Shown: one piece after another, positions 1-7,848 of the stretch
Layout: each line of letters starts with the position of its first letter
Position numbering within the stretch: position 1 is the first letter of the stretch
NCBI RefSeq assembly: GCF_002860345.1
Contig: NZ_NMYC01000001.1
Span: forward strand, 372,001-436,000
DNA length: 64,000 nucleotides
Direction: 5' to 3'
From: Bifidobacterium anseris
Lineage (GTDB): Bacteria > Actinomycetota > Actinomycetes > Actinomycetales > Bifidobacteriaceae
Program-made: the position numbers and the translations under genes
The notes under the pieces: model-generated
Database searches by the model: none
Seen by the model: the letters and a program-made list of their open reading frames with translations, nothing else
What the model was told of the DNA's origin: nothing

Positions 1-2
1 CG

Positions 3-530
3 TTGTGGACGCTTCCTTCGGGAAAACGATGCCGGTTTCCCCGATGGTTGCGCAAGGATCACGACCTGCCGGAATTGACTGTCAAGCATCTCAAGCATCT
101 GCTGGACGGCTCCGGCGAGAAAGCACGAGAGGATAGGATTGGTGCATTGCGAACGTTAACCGTGGATGGATTCGCCACGATTATTGCATTCGGCAAAAAA
201 AGAAGTGCATCGCCAGCATCTATCCATGGAATGAGGATTATCATGCCCAGAGGGACGACACCTGATGACCTGTTGCTGGGGAAGTTCGTGAAGATCCTTG
301 AGGACCACAAACGATACAGGGAGGCCGAACTATTGGACGCCACGGCTATCGCCGGTGGGTTCGCCGCTGGATTCGACTTCGCGATGCAGGCTTGCAAAAC
401 GTCTGGCATAGTGCCACCCACGCATTTGGTGCATGAGATGATGAGCTCGCCATGGTTTGAAAAGGGGTCGTACGCCGATGATATTTGCCAAGAACTCTTG
501 AAGAAAGACGGATCCACCATTGCGTCGTGA
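3..530 (+). CDS. Hypothetical protein, possibly continuing left of the window
   Basis: The frame is open from the first bases (a TTG at 3) to a TGA at 528-530, about 175 residues, so the true start may lie outside the window; an internal ATG at 231 is another option. I recognise no family. The middle has a short alanine/glycine-rich stretch around residues 115-128 and the C-terminus is charged. The next gene, a DUF2513 relative, starts at a TTG inside its last codons, which suggests translational coupling. The surrounding broken genes and DNA-binding protein point to a mobile-element remnant. Function unknown. Confidence 0.5.
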   Translation: MWTLPSGKRCRFPRWLRKDHDLPELTVKHLKHLLDGSGEKAREDRIGALRTLTVDGFATIIAFGKKRSASPASIHGMRIIMPRGTTPDDLLLGKFVKILEDHKRYREAELLDATAIAGGFAAGFDFAMQACKTSGIVPPTHLVHEMMSSPWFEKGSYADDICQELLKKDGSTIAS

Positions 531-882
531 CATGGATCCGATTCAGCACATACTCATCATGGTGGGGGATTCGCCCGCACCGTTGAACGCGACGGTGTTC
601 ATGGACGAGACGCATCCGTTCGAGACGGCCGCCTACCATATCAATCTGATCAGGCAGGCCAATCTTACGGACACCTTCATTGCACGGATGAGTGGAAAGT
701 CCATCGCCCGCGCCGAGATCGGCCGTTGGCATGGAAGGCAACGAGTTCCTCGACGCGATCCGCTCCGATACCATCTGGACTCGTGTCAAACAACGCGTCA
801 GTGCCATCTGGAGCATATGCGTTTCATCGACTACGACAATACGTTGAAAAGAATAGCGGAAGCGGTTTCCGAGAGCCAATAA
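520..882 (+). pseudogene. DUF2513-family protein, disrupted by two frameshifts
   Basis: The N-terminus from the TTG at 520 (M-R-R-D-M-D) fits the conserved start of DUF2513 proteins, small proteins common in phages and islands. After residue ~67 the frame turns into arginine-rich nonsense, while the +1 frame from 722 carries the family's hallmark block (E-G-N-E-F-L-D-A-I-R-S-D-T-I-W) and then stops at 845-847. From about 812 the original frame again looks natural (F-I-D-Y-D-N-T-L-K-R-I-A-E-A-V). This pattern implies two compensating indels near 700-722 and 800-815. It overlaps the preceding gene by 11 bases. Function of the family is unknown. Disruption is inferred from reading frames and could be a sequencing error. 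Confidence 0.65.
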
Positions 883-1125
883 CGGGTTCAGGGAAACCGT
901 TGAAACTATTCCACTGCAATCCGCCTTCGCAGACGCAAATGCCGTCGCACGCTTCAAGCACATCAGCTGCGTCACCGAGCCGAACGCGGAATCAGCAGGA
1001 GCATCCGACGGCGATGAGCAGTACGAGGGCGAGAGCCACGCTCACACGAGTACACGGTCCGACCGATCATGGAGAGTCGTCGCCAAACGCTGCCTGCAGC
1101 ATTGCCACGACAGCATCGATACAGC

Positions 1126-1329
1126 TCAGTTGGCATGCTTGCAGGGACGTCCCCCGCCGGCGCTGCGTCCGGGACGTGCGGCGTTCCATGCGTCAATCGT
1201 CTCCGGTTTCCATTCGCGCGTGCGTCCGATCATCACGTCCGGTTCCGGCAGTTTCAGGTTAAGCAGGCCGCCGCTGGTGATGCCGAACCGCTCGGCGACC
1301 TGTTTGACACCCAGATAATGCTCAGTCAT
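1126..1329 (-). CDS. AlpA-like helix-turn-helix DNA-binding protein
   Basis: This 67-residue protein has the layout of AlpA/excisionase-type winged helix proteins: an N-terminal helix-turn-helix (residues 6-22, L-G-V-K-Q-V-A-E-R-F-G-I-T-S) followed by a short wing and the W-K-P-E-T-I-D-A-W segment typical of this group. Such proteins regulate integration or excision genes of phages and plasmids or act as small repressors. A strong GGAGG lies a few bases upstream of the ATG at 1329. It is the last gene of a small minus-strand cassette (1713-1447, 1447-1322, 1329-1126) with overlapping ends. No integrase is visible in the window. Confidence 0.7.
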   Translation of the reverse strand: MTEHYLGVKQVAERFGITSGGLLNLKLPEPDVMIGRTREWKPETIDAWNAARPGRSAGGGRPCKHAN

Positions 1330-1447
1330 GTTTCGTGCCTCCTACCAGTGAGCATGCCGCTGCGATGATCGTGCAGCCGAACACGATCAGCGACGATCAT
1401 GCCACCCACGCGCTCGCGGCGGTGCCATGGCCGAACAGCGCACCCAT
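1322..1447 (-). pseudogene. Small hydrophobic protein interrupted by an in-frame TGA
   Basis: A 41-codon frame starts at an ATG that overlaps the stop of the upstream gene (TAATG at 1449-1445) and ends four codons' length past the start of the AlpA-like gene, so both ends look translationally coupled. Codon 17 (1399-1397) is TGA. After it the frame encodes a hydrophobic stretch (S-L-I-V-F-G-C-T-I-I-A-A-A-C-S-L) like a membrane or lipoprotein segment. The simplest reading is a small membrane protein gene with a nonsense mutation. Too short for homology-based naming. Confidence 0.4.
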
Positions 1448-1713
1448 TACGGAATCAAGCCTCGGTGAGAGGGGCAACGAAGGGGGCGATGACACGTCAG
1501 GGTCTCGGCGAGTGGGTACTCTTCCTTCGGCCTTCCGTAGTAGACGCACCATAGCATCCAACGCTGTAGCTCTTTACCGGTGACGTTGATGGAATCGTCC
1601 TCTATATTGAAGAAACCGACACCTTGGGACCTGAAATACGCTGTCGACAGGTCACCGACTGAAATATCCTTGGATTCCCTGCAGAATGCTTCGAAATCAG
1701 CGCATTTCATCAT
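1447..1713 (-). CDS. Hypothetical protein in a mobile-element cassette
   Basis: The start is the first of two adjacent ATGs at 1713, preceded by GGAGG at a good distance, giving 88 residues. The first 70 residues look like a normal folded protein (M-M-K-C-A-D-F-E-A-F-C-R-E...), but the last 15 (after A-E-T-L) are rich in proline, arginine and histidine and may come from a frameshift. I recognise no family. The stop codon overlaps the ATG of the next small frame (TAATG), as in phage-type operons. Confidence 0.5.
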   Translation of the reverse strand: MMKCADFEAFCRESKDISVGDLSTAYFRSQGVGFFNIEDDSINVTGKELQRWMLWCVYYGRPKEEYPLAETLTCHRPLRCPSHRGLIP

Positions 1714-2402
1714 CCTGCCACCTCCTCCACTGGACATTGTAATCGGCTGTGGGAAGCGATGATTGCCATGTCCGATTGATTATGGACAGACGTCGTCAAG
1801 AGCCGTCGGCCGCATGTCGTCGACGCCGCCGTCTGTTGATTCCGATGTGATGTGGAGGGAACGCGTAGGGGGGATACTCTACTTTGCCGCGGCGTCGTCG
1901 ATTCCAAAATCGTTTTTCGCGCTCGCGGCGATGCCGAGGGCGAACGCCACGCCCACTACCGATCCGTACCCCCATGATGTCTCCCATGTGCGCAGCTGCT
2001 CCGGCAGAGGGTTTTCCGGATACTTGGACTATTCGGAAACCCGTGTCTTGCCTGCTTTCTTAGGAATCTTCTTAGGAATAGGGCAGGAATGCTGTATTGA
2101 CGGTAACGAAGAAGGGCCGCCGGAAAACGATTCGAGGATACTTGACGGTTCGGCACCCGACCCCGGTCGCGACACCAGTCGGCTGGCGTAGGGGAGAGGC
2201 GCCGACTCAGGTCTGCGTGCATGGACGGGGCGGCGCTCGCGATGTGGGGAGCTTCGCGGATATAATCAGCGGCGGCGTCAACGGCACCGCACAGGCCGAC
2301 GTTGCTGATCGTGCGCGGACGGTTCCTCTGTGCGGGAAGTCGCCGACGGCTGCCGTATACAATGGAAGAAGTGTGTTTTCGTACCCGAAAGGAGCATCCA
2401 TC
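1714..2402. other. Gap with no intact gene (accessory-patch edge and Nudix promoter region)
   Basis: Nearly 700 bases without a convincing intact gene. On the minus strand 1879-2028 looks like the end of a lost gene. Beyond about 2100 the sequence resembles non-coding chromosomal DNA. A TACAAT at 2358-2363 could be the -10 element for the Nudix gene, about 40 bases before its ATG, and AAAGGAG lies at about 2389. Long open frames on both strands here lack ribosome binding sites and read as low-complexity arginine-rich protein. Confidence 0.5.
1879..2028 (-). pseudogene. C-terminal remnant of a small membrane-associated protein
   Basis: An open frame of 49 codons lies between a TAG at 2031-2029 and a TAG at 1881-1879. 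It has no ATG, but its composition looks coding: Y-P-E-N-P-L-P-E-Q-L-R-T-W, then a glycine/valine/alanine-rich hydrophobic stretch (S-V-V-G-V-A-F-A-L-G-I-A-A-S-A) and an acidic end. The same frame continues upstream of the first TAG for at least 15 lysine-rich codons, so the TAG may be a nonsense mutation. Low certainty; no family recognised. Confidence 0.3.
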
Positions 2403-2999
2403 ATGGGCAAGGAGACGTATCGTCGTTTTGATCCGTGGCGTGCGGCGCCGGTAGTTGAGGAGTCGCGCAAGACCGTGTTGGGCGGCCATTACTTCACCGT
2501 GGACCAGGTGTCCTATGATTCGCGCGACATCGGCCATTTCGACCGCTACATCCTGCACAAGAACAACGGCGACTCGGTCGGCGTCATCGGCCTGACCGAC
2601 GACGGCCTGATCCCGCTCATCGAACAGTACCGCGTCGCCGTGCACCGTTGGACATTGGAGATTCCGGCGGGGCACGCGATCAAGCAGGGGGAGCGGCCCA
2701 CGGACGTCGCGCAGCGCAAGCTCATCGAAGAGGTCGGCTACACGGCGGCGCACCTGACGCAGTTCTGCCGCTTCATCAACACGCCGAGCTACTCGACGCA
2801 GTACACGGCGCTGTTCTTCGCATCCGGCCTGACGCCCGCGTCCCCCGAACAGGCACCCGAGGACCTGCGCTCGTCGGTGCGGTACTTCACGCCCGAGGAG
2901 GCATACAAGATGGTGCTCAACGGCACGATTCTCGACGCGAAGTCGATCATCGCGATCCAGCGTGTCTACGAGTCGCCGAACCACATGGTCCAGAGCTGA
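2403..2999 (+). CDS. Nudix hydrolase, ADP-ribose pyrophosphatase type
   Basis: A 198-residue cytoplasmic Nudix protein of the ADP-ribose/sugar-nucleotide pyrophosphatase type, expected to hydrolyse ADP-ribose to AMP and ribose-5-phosphate. The Nudix box is at residues 90-113 (G-H-A-I-K-Q-G-E ... R-K-L-I-E-E-V-G-Y). Two departures are visible: there are six rather than five residues between the first glycine and glutamate, and the usual R-E is R-K, which removes one of the glutamates normally used for metal binding. E109 and E110 are kept. The ATG at 2403 follows AAAGGAG. Activity may be altered; substrate is inferred from the family. Confidence 0.8.
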   Translation: MGKETYRRFDPWRAAPVVEESRKTVLGGHYFTVDQVSYDSRDIGHFDRYILHKNNGDSVGVIGLTDDGLIPLIEQYRVAVHRWTLEIPAGHAIKQGERPTDVAQRKLIEEVGYTAAHLTQFCRFINTPSYSTQYTALFFASGLTPASPEQAPEDLRSSVRYFTPEEAYKMVLNGTILDAKSIIAIQRVYESPNHMVQS

Positions 3000-3106
3000 C
3001 CGGATTTGCCGCGCAGGCGTGCCGTCCTGGACGCGCGATGACCTGCGCTATACTGCATAAGGACAAATGCGCCGTTGGGGCGCCGAGCGAAAGAGACATG
3101 GGACGG

Positions 3107-3889
3107 ATGACTGTACAGGACATGGACAAGGAACACGAAGCAGAGGTCCTCACCGAGGAGGAGCTGGACACGCTCGCCGCCGACGGCGATGCGGCAAGCA
3201 AGGCCGAACAGGCGCAGGACAAGAAGACGGAAGGCCGCAAGCCGACCGTCGTCGTCGCCGAGGACGAATCGGTCAACCGCATGGACCTCGTCGCGATGCT
3301 TGAGGACAACGGCTACGACGTCGTCGGCCAAGCGGCCAACGGCGAAGAGGCGATCGCCCTGACCCGCGAGTTCAAACCCGACGTGGTGTGCATGGATGTC
3401 AAGATGCCGCACATGGACGGCATCACGGCTGCGGGCGTCATCTGCGACGAGAACATCGCGCCGGTCGTCATGCTCACCGCCTTCTCGCAGATCGACCTCG
3501 TCAAGCAGGCGATCGGCGCGGGTGCAATGGCCTACGTGACCAAGCCGTACGAGGAGTCGAAGTTGCTGCCAGCGCTCGCCGTCGCGATGGGCCGCTTCGC
3601 CGAGATCAACGAGCTGCTCGACAGCGTCGAACGCAGCGAGAACGAGCTCAAAGACACGCAGGAGAAGCTCAAGGACACCGAGGAGCAGCTCAAGAAGGCA
3701 CAGGATACGCTCGAGGAGCGCAAGCTCGTCGACCGGGCCAAGGGTCTGCTCATGGACAAGGCGAACTTCACCGAACAGGGCGCGTTCCGCTGGATTCAGA
3801 AGACGTCGATGGACCAGCGCATCCCGAAGAAGCGTCTCGCCCAGGCCATCATCGAAAAGTACGGCGAGGACGATCAGGACAACGACTGA
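3107..3889 (+). CDS. pdtaR: ANTAR-domain response regulator (PdtaR-like)
   Basis: A 260-residue two-component output protein that acts on RNA rather than DNA. After an acidic leader of about 45 residues comes a receiver domain (V-V-V-A-E-D-E-S, phospho-acceptor region D-V-V-C-M-D-V-K-M-P, conserved lysine in Y-V-T-K-P-Y), then a heptad-like coiled coil (K-D-T-Q-E-K-L-K-D-T-E-E-Q-L) and a C-terminal ANTAR domain (A-K-G-L-L-M-D ... A-F-R-W-I-Q-K). ANTAR proteins bind dual hexaloop RNA and cause antitermination. No partner kinase is in the window. ATGs at 3098, 3107 and 3122 are possible; 3107 has the best spacing to AAAGAG. Confidence 0.88.
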   Translation: MTVQDMDKEHEAEVLTEEELDTLAADGDAASKAEQAQDKKTEGRKPTVVVAEDESVNRMDLVAMLEDNGYDVVGQAANGEEAIALTREFKPDVVCMDVKMPHMDGITAAGVICDENIAPVVMLTAFSQIDLVKQAIGAGAMAYVTKPYEESKLLPALAVAMGRFAEINELLDSVERSENELKDTQEKLKDTEEQLKKAQDTLEERKLVDRAKGLLMDKANFTEQGAFRWIQKTSMDQRIPKKRLAQAIIEKYGEDDQDND

Positions 3890-3906
3890 AGCCACGCCAC
3901 ACGCAG

Positions 3907-3949
3907 GTCGCGGGTGCGCGATCCCGCAGAGGGATCGTACACCCGCGAC
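3907..3949 (+). terminator. Hairpin after the ANTAR regulator gene
   Basis: Arms 3907-3925 and 3931-3949 pair over 19 positions with one small mismatch around a five-base loop; the downstream bases are gtcgtttc. Likely a rho-independent terminator ahead of polA, without a long T run. Confidence 0.6.
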
Positions 3950-4008
3950 GTCGTTTCAGGACGACCCGCACCGTTCCACATCCATCCACCCCACATGATC
4001 GGACCCTT

Positions 4009-6840
4009 ATGGAATCCTCAGCAACCCCCTCGCGTCCCACACTGCTCGTCGTCGATGGACATTCGCTCGCCTTCCGCGCGTTCTACGCGCTTCCCGTCGA
4101 CAACTTCAGCACGAAGGACGGCCAGGCCACGAACGCCGTCTACGGCTTCCTCACGATGCTCAGCCAAGTCGTCGAAACCGAGCATCCCGACCGCATCGGC
4201 ATCGCCTTCGACGTCAAGGGAGGCACCTTCCGCAACGAACTGCTCACCCAATACAAGGGCACGCGCGAAGCGGCGCCCGAAGAACTCCTCAGCCAGCTGC
4301 CGCTCATCCAGCAGGCGCTGACCGCGCTTGGCATACGCTGGATCGAAAAACCAGGATACGAAGGCGACGACGTCATCGCCACACTCGCGACAATGGGCGA
4401 GCACGACGGCTGCCGCGTCCTCGTCCTGTCCGGCGACCGCGACTCCTTCCAGCTCATCGATGACGATGTGACCGTGCTCTACCCGGGCTACCATTTCAAG
4501 GACCTCAAGCACATGGATCCGGCCGCCGTCGAAGCCAAATACCACGTCACGCCGAACCAATACCCCGACCTCGCCGCCCTGCGCGGCGAAACCTCCGACA
4601 ACATCCCCGGCGTGCCCGGCGTCGGCGACGGCTTCGCGGCGAAATGGATCAACCAGTACGGCGGCCTCGACGCCATCATTGAACACGCCGACGAAATCGG
4701 CGGCAAGAAAGGCGAGGCGCTGCGCGAGAACCTCGACCAGGTCCGTCTCAACCGCCGCGTCAATGCCCTCGTGCGCGACCTCGACCTCGGTGTGACGATC
4801 GACGACCTCGGCTACGGCCGCGCTGACGCCGACCTCACCGAACGACTCTTTGGGGAGCTGCAGTTCGGTGAACGCACACGCACGAAACTGCTCACGACCT
4901 TCAACACCGCGACGGACGCCGCACGGATGCAGCCGTCGGCAATCCCCGCGATCGTCGAACCGCTCGTCGACACGCTCACCGACACCGCGTCGCTGACGAT
5001 GTGGATCGAGCAGTACTGTCCGCCGGCCGACGCGACCACCGACCAACCCGACTACACCCTCGACGTCACCGCCGAATACGACCGGCAAAGCGACCGATGC
5101 GCTGACGCTGTGAGCCGCTCATGGACGCTGTACATCGACGGCGACGCCAAACCCGGCCATGCCGCCGCGCGCGTGGCTGCCATCATGGCCGGCGCCCACG
5201 CCGTCGCCTTCGACCCGCACGACCCGCGCTACCACGACACGCTGCGCGCACTGCTCGACACGCACGCGGGCAGCCTGAGCGTCCACGGCTTCAAAGAGCA
5301 TCTGCACATGCTCGCCGCCGTCGACCTGAGCTGCCCCAACGTGCTGTTTGACACCAACCTCGCCGGCTATCTCATCGATCCCGACTTCCAAGGCGGCACC
5401 CTCGAGGAATGCGCGGCCCACTTCCTCGACGTCCACCTCGACGAGCGCGACGACAAGCCCCGTCAAGGCACCCTCGGATTCGAAGACGACACCGACGCCG
5501 ATGACACCGATGACGCGCAGCGCTGCATCGACCATGCCGTCGTCGTCGCCTCCCTCGCACGCAGGCTGGCACCCGAACTCGAACGACGCGAGCAGTACCC
5601 GCTGCTGCGCGACATCGAACTGCCGACATCGCGTGTGCTGTTCCATATGGAGCGCACCGGCGCAAGCGTCGACCGCGCGCGCTTCGACGAGCTGCACACG
5701 CAGTTCGCCGACGAATCCGCGCAGATGGAGGCTGTCGCCGAACGTGCCGCCGGACGCAGCATCAACCTGCAGAGCCCCAAGCAGCTCGGCGTCGTCCTGT
5801 TCGACGAGATGGGGCTGACGCCGACGAAGAAGACGAAGAAGGGTTCGTACACGACGAACGCCGCCGCGCTGCAGACGCTGTACACGGCGAGCGAGGAGGG
5901 CTCGAAGGCGAACGAGTTCCTCGGCGCGCTGCTGCGGCACCGCGAGACGAACAAGCTCAAGCAGATCGTGGAGACGCTCATCGACGCGATCGACCCGAAG
6001 GACGGCCGCATCCACACGACCTTCACGCAGACGGTCACTGCGACCGGAAGACTGAGCTCGGTCGACCCGAACCTGCAGAACATCCCGAACCGCAACGCCG
6101 ACGGCCGTGAGATCCGCTCCGGCTTCGTGCCGGGCGACGGCTTCGTCGACCTGCTCAGCGCTGACTATTCGCAGGTCGAGCTGCGCATCATGGCCGACCT
6201 GTCCGGCGATGAGGCGCTCATCGAGGCCTTCAGGTCGGGCGCCGATTTCCACCGCTACGTCGCCAGCCTCGTCTTCGGCATCCCTGTCGACAAGGTCACG
6301 CCGGATGAACGCGGCCGCGTCAAGGCGATGAGCTACGGCCTGGCCTACGGACTGAGCACCTACGGCCTGTCCAAGCAGCTCGGCATCTCGACCGGCGAGG
6401 CGACGAAGCTGCGCGACCAGTACTTCGAGACCTTCGGCAAGGTACACGACTACCTCGAGTCGCTCGTGGCCGACGCACGGCGCACCGGCTACACCGAGAC
6501 GATCTTCGGGCGCCGCCGTTACTTCCCGGACCTCAATTCGCCGAACCGGCAGCGCCGCGACGCCGCCGAGCGCGGGGCGCTCAACGCGCCGATCCAGGGT
6601 TCTGCCGCCGACATCATGAAGATCGCGATGATCCGTGCCGACCGTGCGCTGCGCGACGCGAAGCTCGCCAGCCGCATCGTCCTGCAGATCCACGACGAAC
6701 TCGTCGTCGAGCTCGCCGCCGGCGAGGCCGACGAGGTCACGCCGCTCATCAAGGATGCGATGGAGCACGCCGTCGACCTCGCCGTCCCGCTCGACGTCTC
6801 CACCGGCGTCGGCACCGACTGGCAGCGCGCCGCCCACTGA
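4009..6840 (+). CDS. polA: DNA polymerase I
   Basis: A 943-residue family A DNA polymerase for Okazaki-fragment maturation and repair. Residues ~10-300 form the 5'-3' exonuclease (L-L-V-V-D-G-H-S-L-A-F-R; Y-E-G-D-D-V-I-A-T-L; S-G-D-R-D). The central 3'-5' exonuclease region lacks the D-x-E proofreading motif, as in many Gram-positive PolA. The C-terminal polymerase has motif A (D-Y-S-Q-V-E-L-R-I), motif B (K-A-M-S-Y-G-L-A-Y-G) and motif C (Q-I-H-D-E-L-V-V-E). In motif B a tyrosine replaces the phenylalanine of E. coli PolA, as is typical of actinobacteria. The ATG at 4009 matches family N-termini. Followed by a strong terminator. Confidence 0.97.
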   Translation: MESSATPSRPTLLVVDGHSLAFRAFYALPVDNFSTKDGQATNAVYGFLTMLSQVVETEHPDRIGIAFDVKGGTFRNELLTQYKGTREAAPEELLSQLPLIQQALTALGIRWIEKPGYEGDDVIATLATMGEHDGCRVLVLSGDRDSFQLIDDDVTVLYPGYHFKDLKHMDPAAVEAKYHVTPNQYPDLAALRGETSDNIPGVPGVGDGFAAKWINQYGGLDAIIEHADEIGGKKGEALRENLDQVRLNRRVNALVRDLDLGVTIDDLGYGRADADLTERLFGELQFGERTRTKLLTTFNTATDAARMQPSAIPAIVEPLVDTLTDTASLTMWIEQYCPPADATTDQPDYTLDVTAEYDRQSDRCADAVSRSWTLYIDGDAKPGHAAARVAAIMAGAHAVAFDPHDPRYHDTLRALLDTHAGSLSVHGFKEHLHMLAAVDLSCPNVLFDTNLAGYLIDPDFQGGTLEECAAHFLDVHLDERDDKPRQGTLGFEDDTDADDTDDAQRCIDHAVVVASLARRLAPELERREQYPLLRDIELPTSRVLFHMERTGASVDRARFDELHTQFADESAQMEAVAERAAGRSINLQSPKQLGVVLFDEMGLTPTKKTKKGSYTTNAAALQTLYTASEEGSKANEFLGALLRHRETNKLKQIVETLIDAIDPKDGRIHTTFTQTVTATGRLSSVDPNLQNIPNRNADGREIRSGFVPGDGFVDLLSADYSQVELRIMADLSGDEALIEAFRSGADFHRYVASLVFGIPVDKVTPDERGRVKAMSYGLAYGLSTYGLSKQLGISTGEATKLRDQYFETFGKVHDYLESLVADARRTGYTETIFGRRRYFPDLNSPNRQRRDAAERGALNAPIQGSAADIMKIAMIRADRALRDAKLASRIVLQIHDELVVELAAGEADEVTPLIKDAMEHAVDLAVPLDVSTGVGTDWQRAAH

Positions 6841-6849
6841 GCGCCATCC

Positions 6850-6890
6850 CTTAATCAGGCTCCTCCGCGGTGTGGAGGAGCCTGATTAAG
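6850..6890. terminator. Terminator after polA
   Basis: A perfect 17-bp inverted repeat (6850-6866 and 6874-6890) with a seven-base loop, ending in AAG/CTT-rich sequence. Placed 10 bases after polA and 38 before the next start. Confidence 0.85.
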
Positions 6891-6927
6891 CTTCAAAATA
6901 AGCAGTAACTTACGGAAAGGAAGCTTC

Positions 6928-7848
6928 ATGGCTAACCTCAAGCAGACCATCGATGTGCTCGAGACGCTGTATCCACTGCGATACGCGGAAGCATGGGACC
7001 ATCCGGGACTCATCGTCGGCGATCTCACCGACCCGGCCGATTCAATCGTGTTCGCAGCCGATCCGACGATGGACGTCGTACATGACGCGGTCGAATCGGG
7101 CGCGCAGCTGCTCGTCTGCCATCATCCGCTGTTCTTCCGCGCCGTGCATGAGGTCTCCGGGCGCACGTTCCGCGGCGAGATCGTCTCGCGGCTCTACCGG
7201 GGACACTGCGCGCTGTGGGTCGGCCATACGAACGCCGACGCCGCCTGGCGTGGCGTCGGCATGGCCGCGGCCGACGCGTTCGGCCTCATCGACCAGACGC
7301 CGATGGTGCCTATCGACGACGCGAGCACGCCGCACGCCGTCGGCCTCGGCAGGGTGGGTCGGCTTCCCGAGCCGATGACGCTGCGCGCCTTCGCCGAGCG
7401 CGTCGCCGATGCGCTGCCGGCCACCCGCTACGGCATCCAGGTCGCCGGCGACCTCGACGCGCCGGTGCGCACCGTGGGCGTGCTGCCCGGATCGGGCGAT
7501 TCGATGTTCAACGAGGTGAACGCGCTCGGCGTCGACGTCTACGTCACGAGCGACCTGCGTCACCATCCGGCGACCGACGAATTGCAGGAAAGTCTGTACG
7601 AGGCGGCGATGCGCCGCGACGGCGTGCTGCTCGGACACGGCGATGGCCATATGCGTCCCGCGCTCATCAACACGCCGCACAGCGCCATCGAATCGCTGTG
7701 GTTCTCCTATGCGCTCGAGGACGTGCCGAACGCCGTCGAACTCGCCACGGGCTCGCGTCCGCAGGTGCGCTGGAACCGTGCGAACACCGATCCGTGGGAC
7801 CTGTCGCTGGGCGCGAATTTCACGATGGGGGACGCCGATGGCCGCTAA
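6928..7848 (+). CDS. Nif3-like dinuclear metal center protein (DUF34)
   Basis: A 306-residue member of the NIF3/YbgI/DUF34 family, cytoplasmic proteins that bind two metal ions; the biochemical role is not settled. Metal-ligand motifs are visible: V-C-H-H-P-L-F-F near residue 75, V-G-H-T-N-A-D-A-A near 100, Y-V-T-S-D-L-R-H-H near 210 and the C-terminal G-H-G-D-G-H segment near 240, where many relatives have G-H-x-x-T-E. The ATG at 6928 is preceded by GGAAAGGAAG. The last bases overlap the following Nudix gene, so the two are probably co-translated. Confidence 0.88.
   Translation: MANLKQTIDVLETLYPLRYAEAWDHPGLIVGDLTDPADSIVFAADPTMDVVHDAVESGAQLLVCHHPLFFRAVHEVSGRTFRGEIVSRLYRGHCALWVGHTNADAAWRGVGMAAADAFGLIDQTPMVPIDDASTPHAVGLGRVGRLPEPMTLRAFAERVADALPATRYGIQVAGDLDAPVRTVGVLPGSGDSMFNEVNALGVDVYVTSDLRHHPATDELQESLYEAAMRRDGVLLGHGDGHMRPALINTPHSAIESLWFSYALEDVPNAVELATGSRPQVRWNRANTDPWDLSLGANFTMGDADGR

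Noticed and set aside
1763-2191. 142-codon plus-strand ORF between the accessory patch and the Nudix gene
   Set aside because: No ribosome site, low-complexity; the opposite strand shows a more coding-like remnant.
5119-6837. Long minus-strand ORF (572 codons) opposite polA
   Set aside because: Antisense shadow caused by high GC and codon bias; valine/arginine/aspartate-rich composition, no ribosome site. Similar shadows oppose glgX and fadD.
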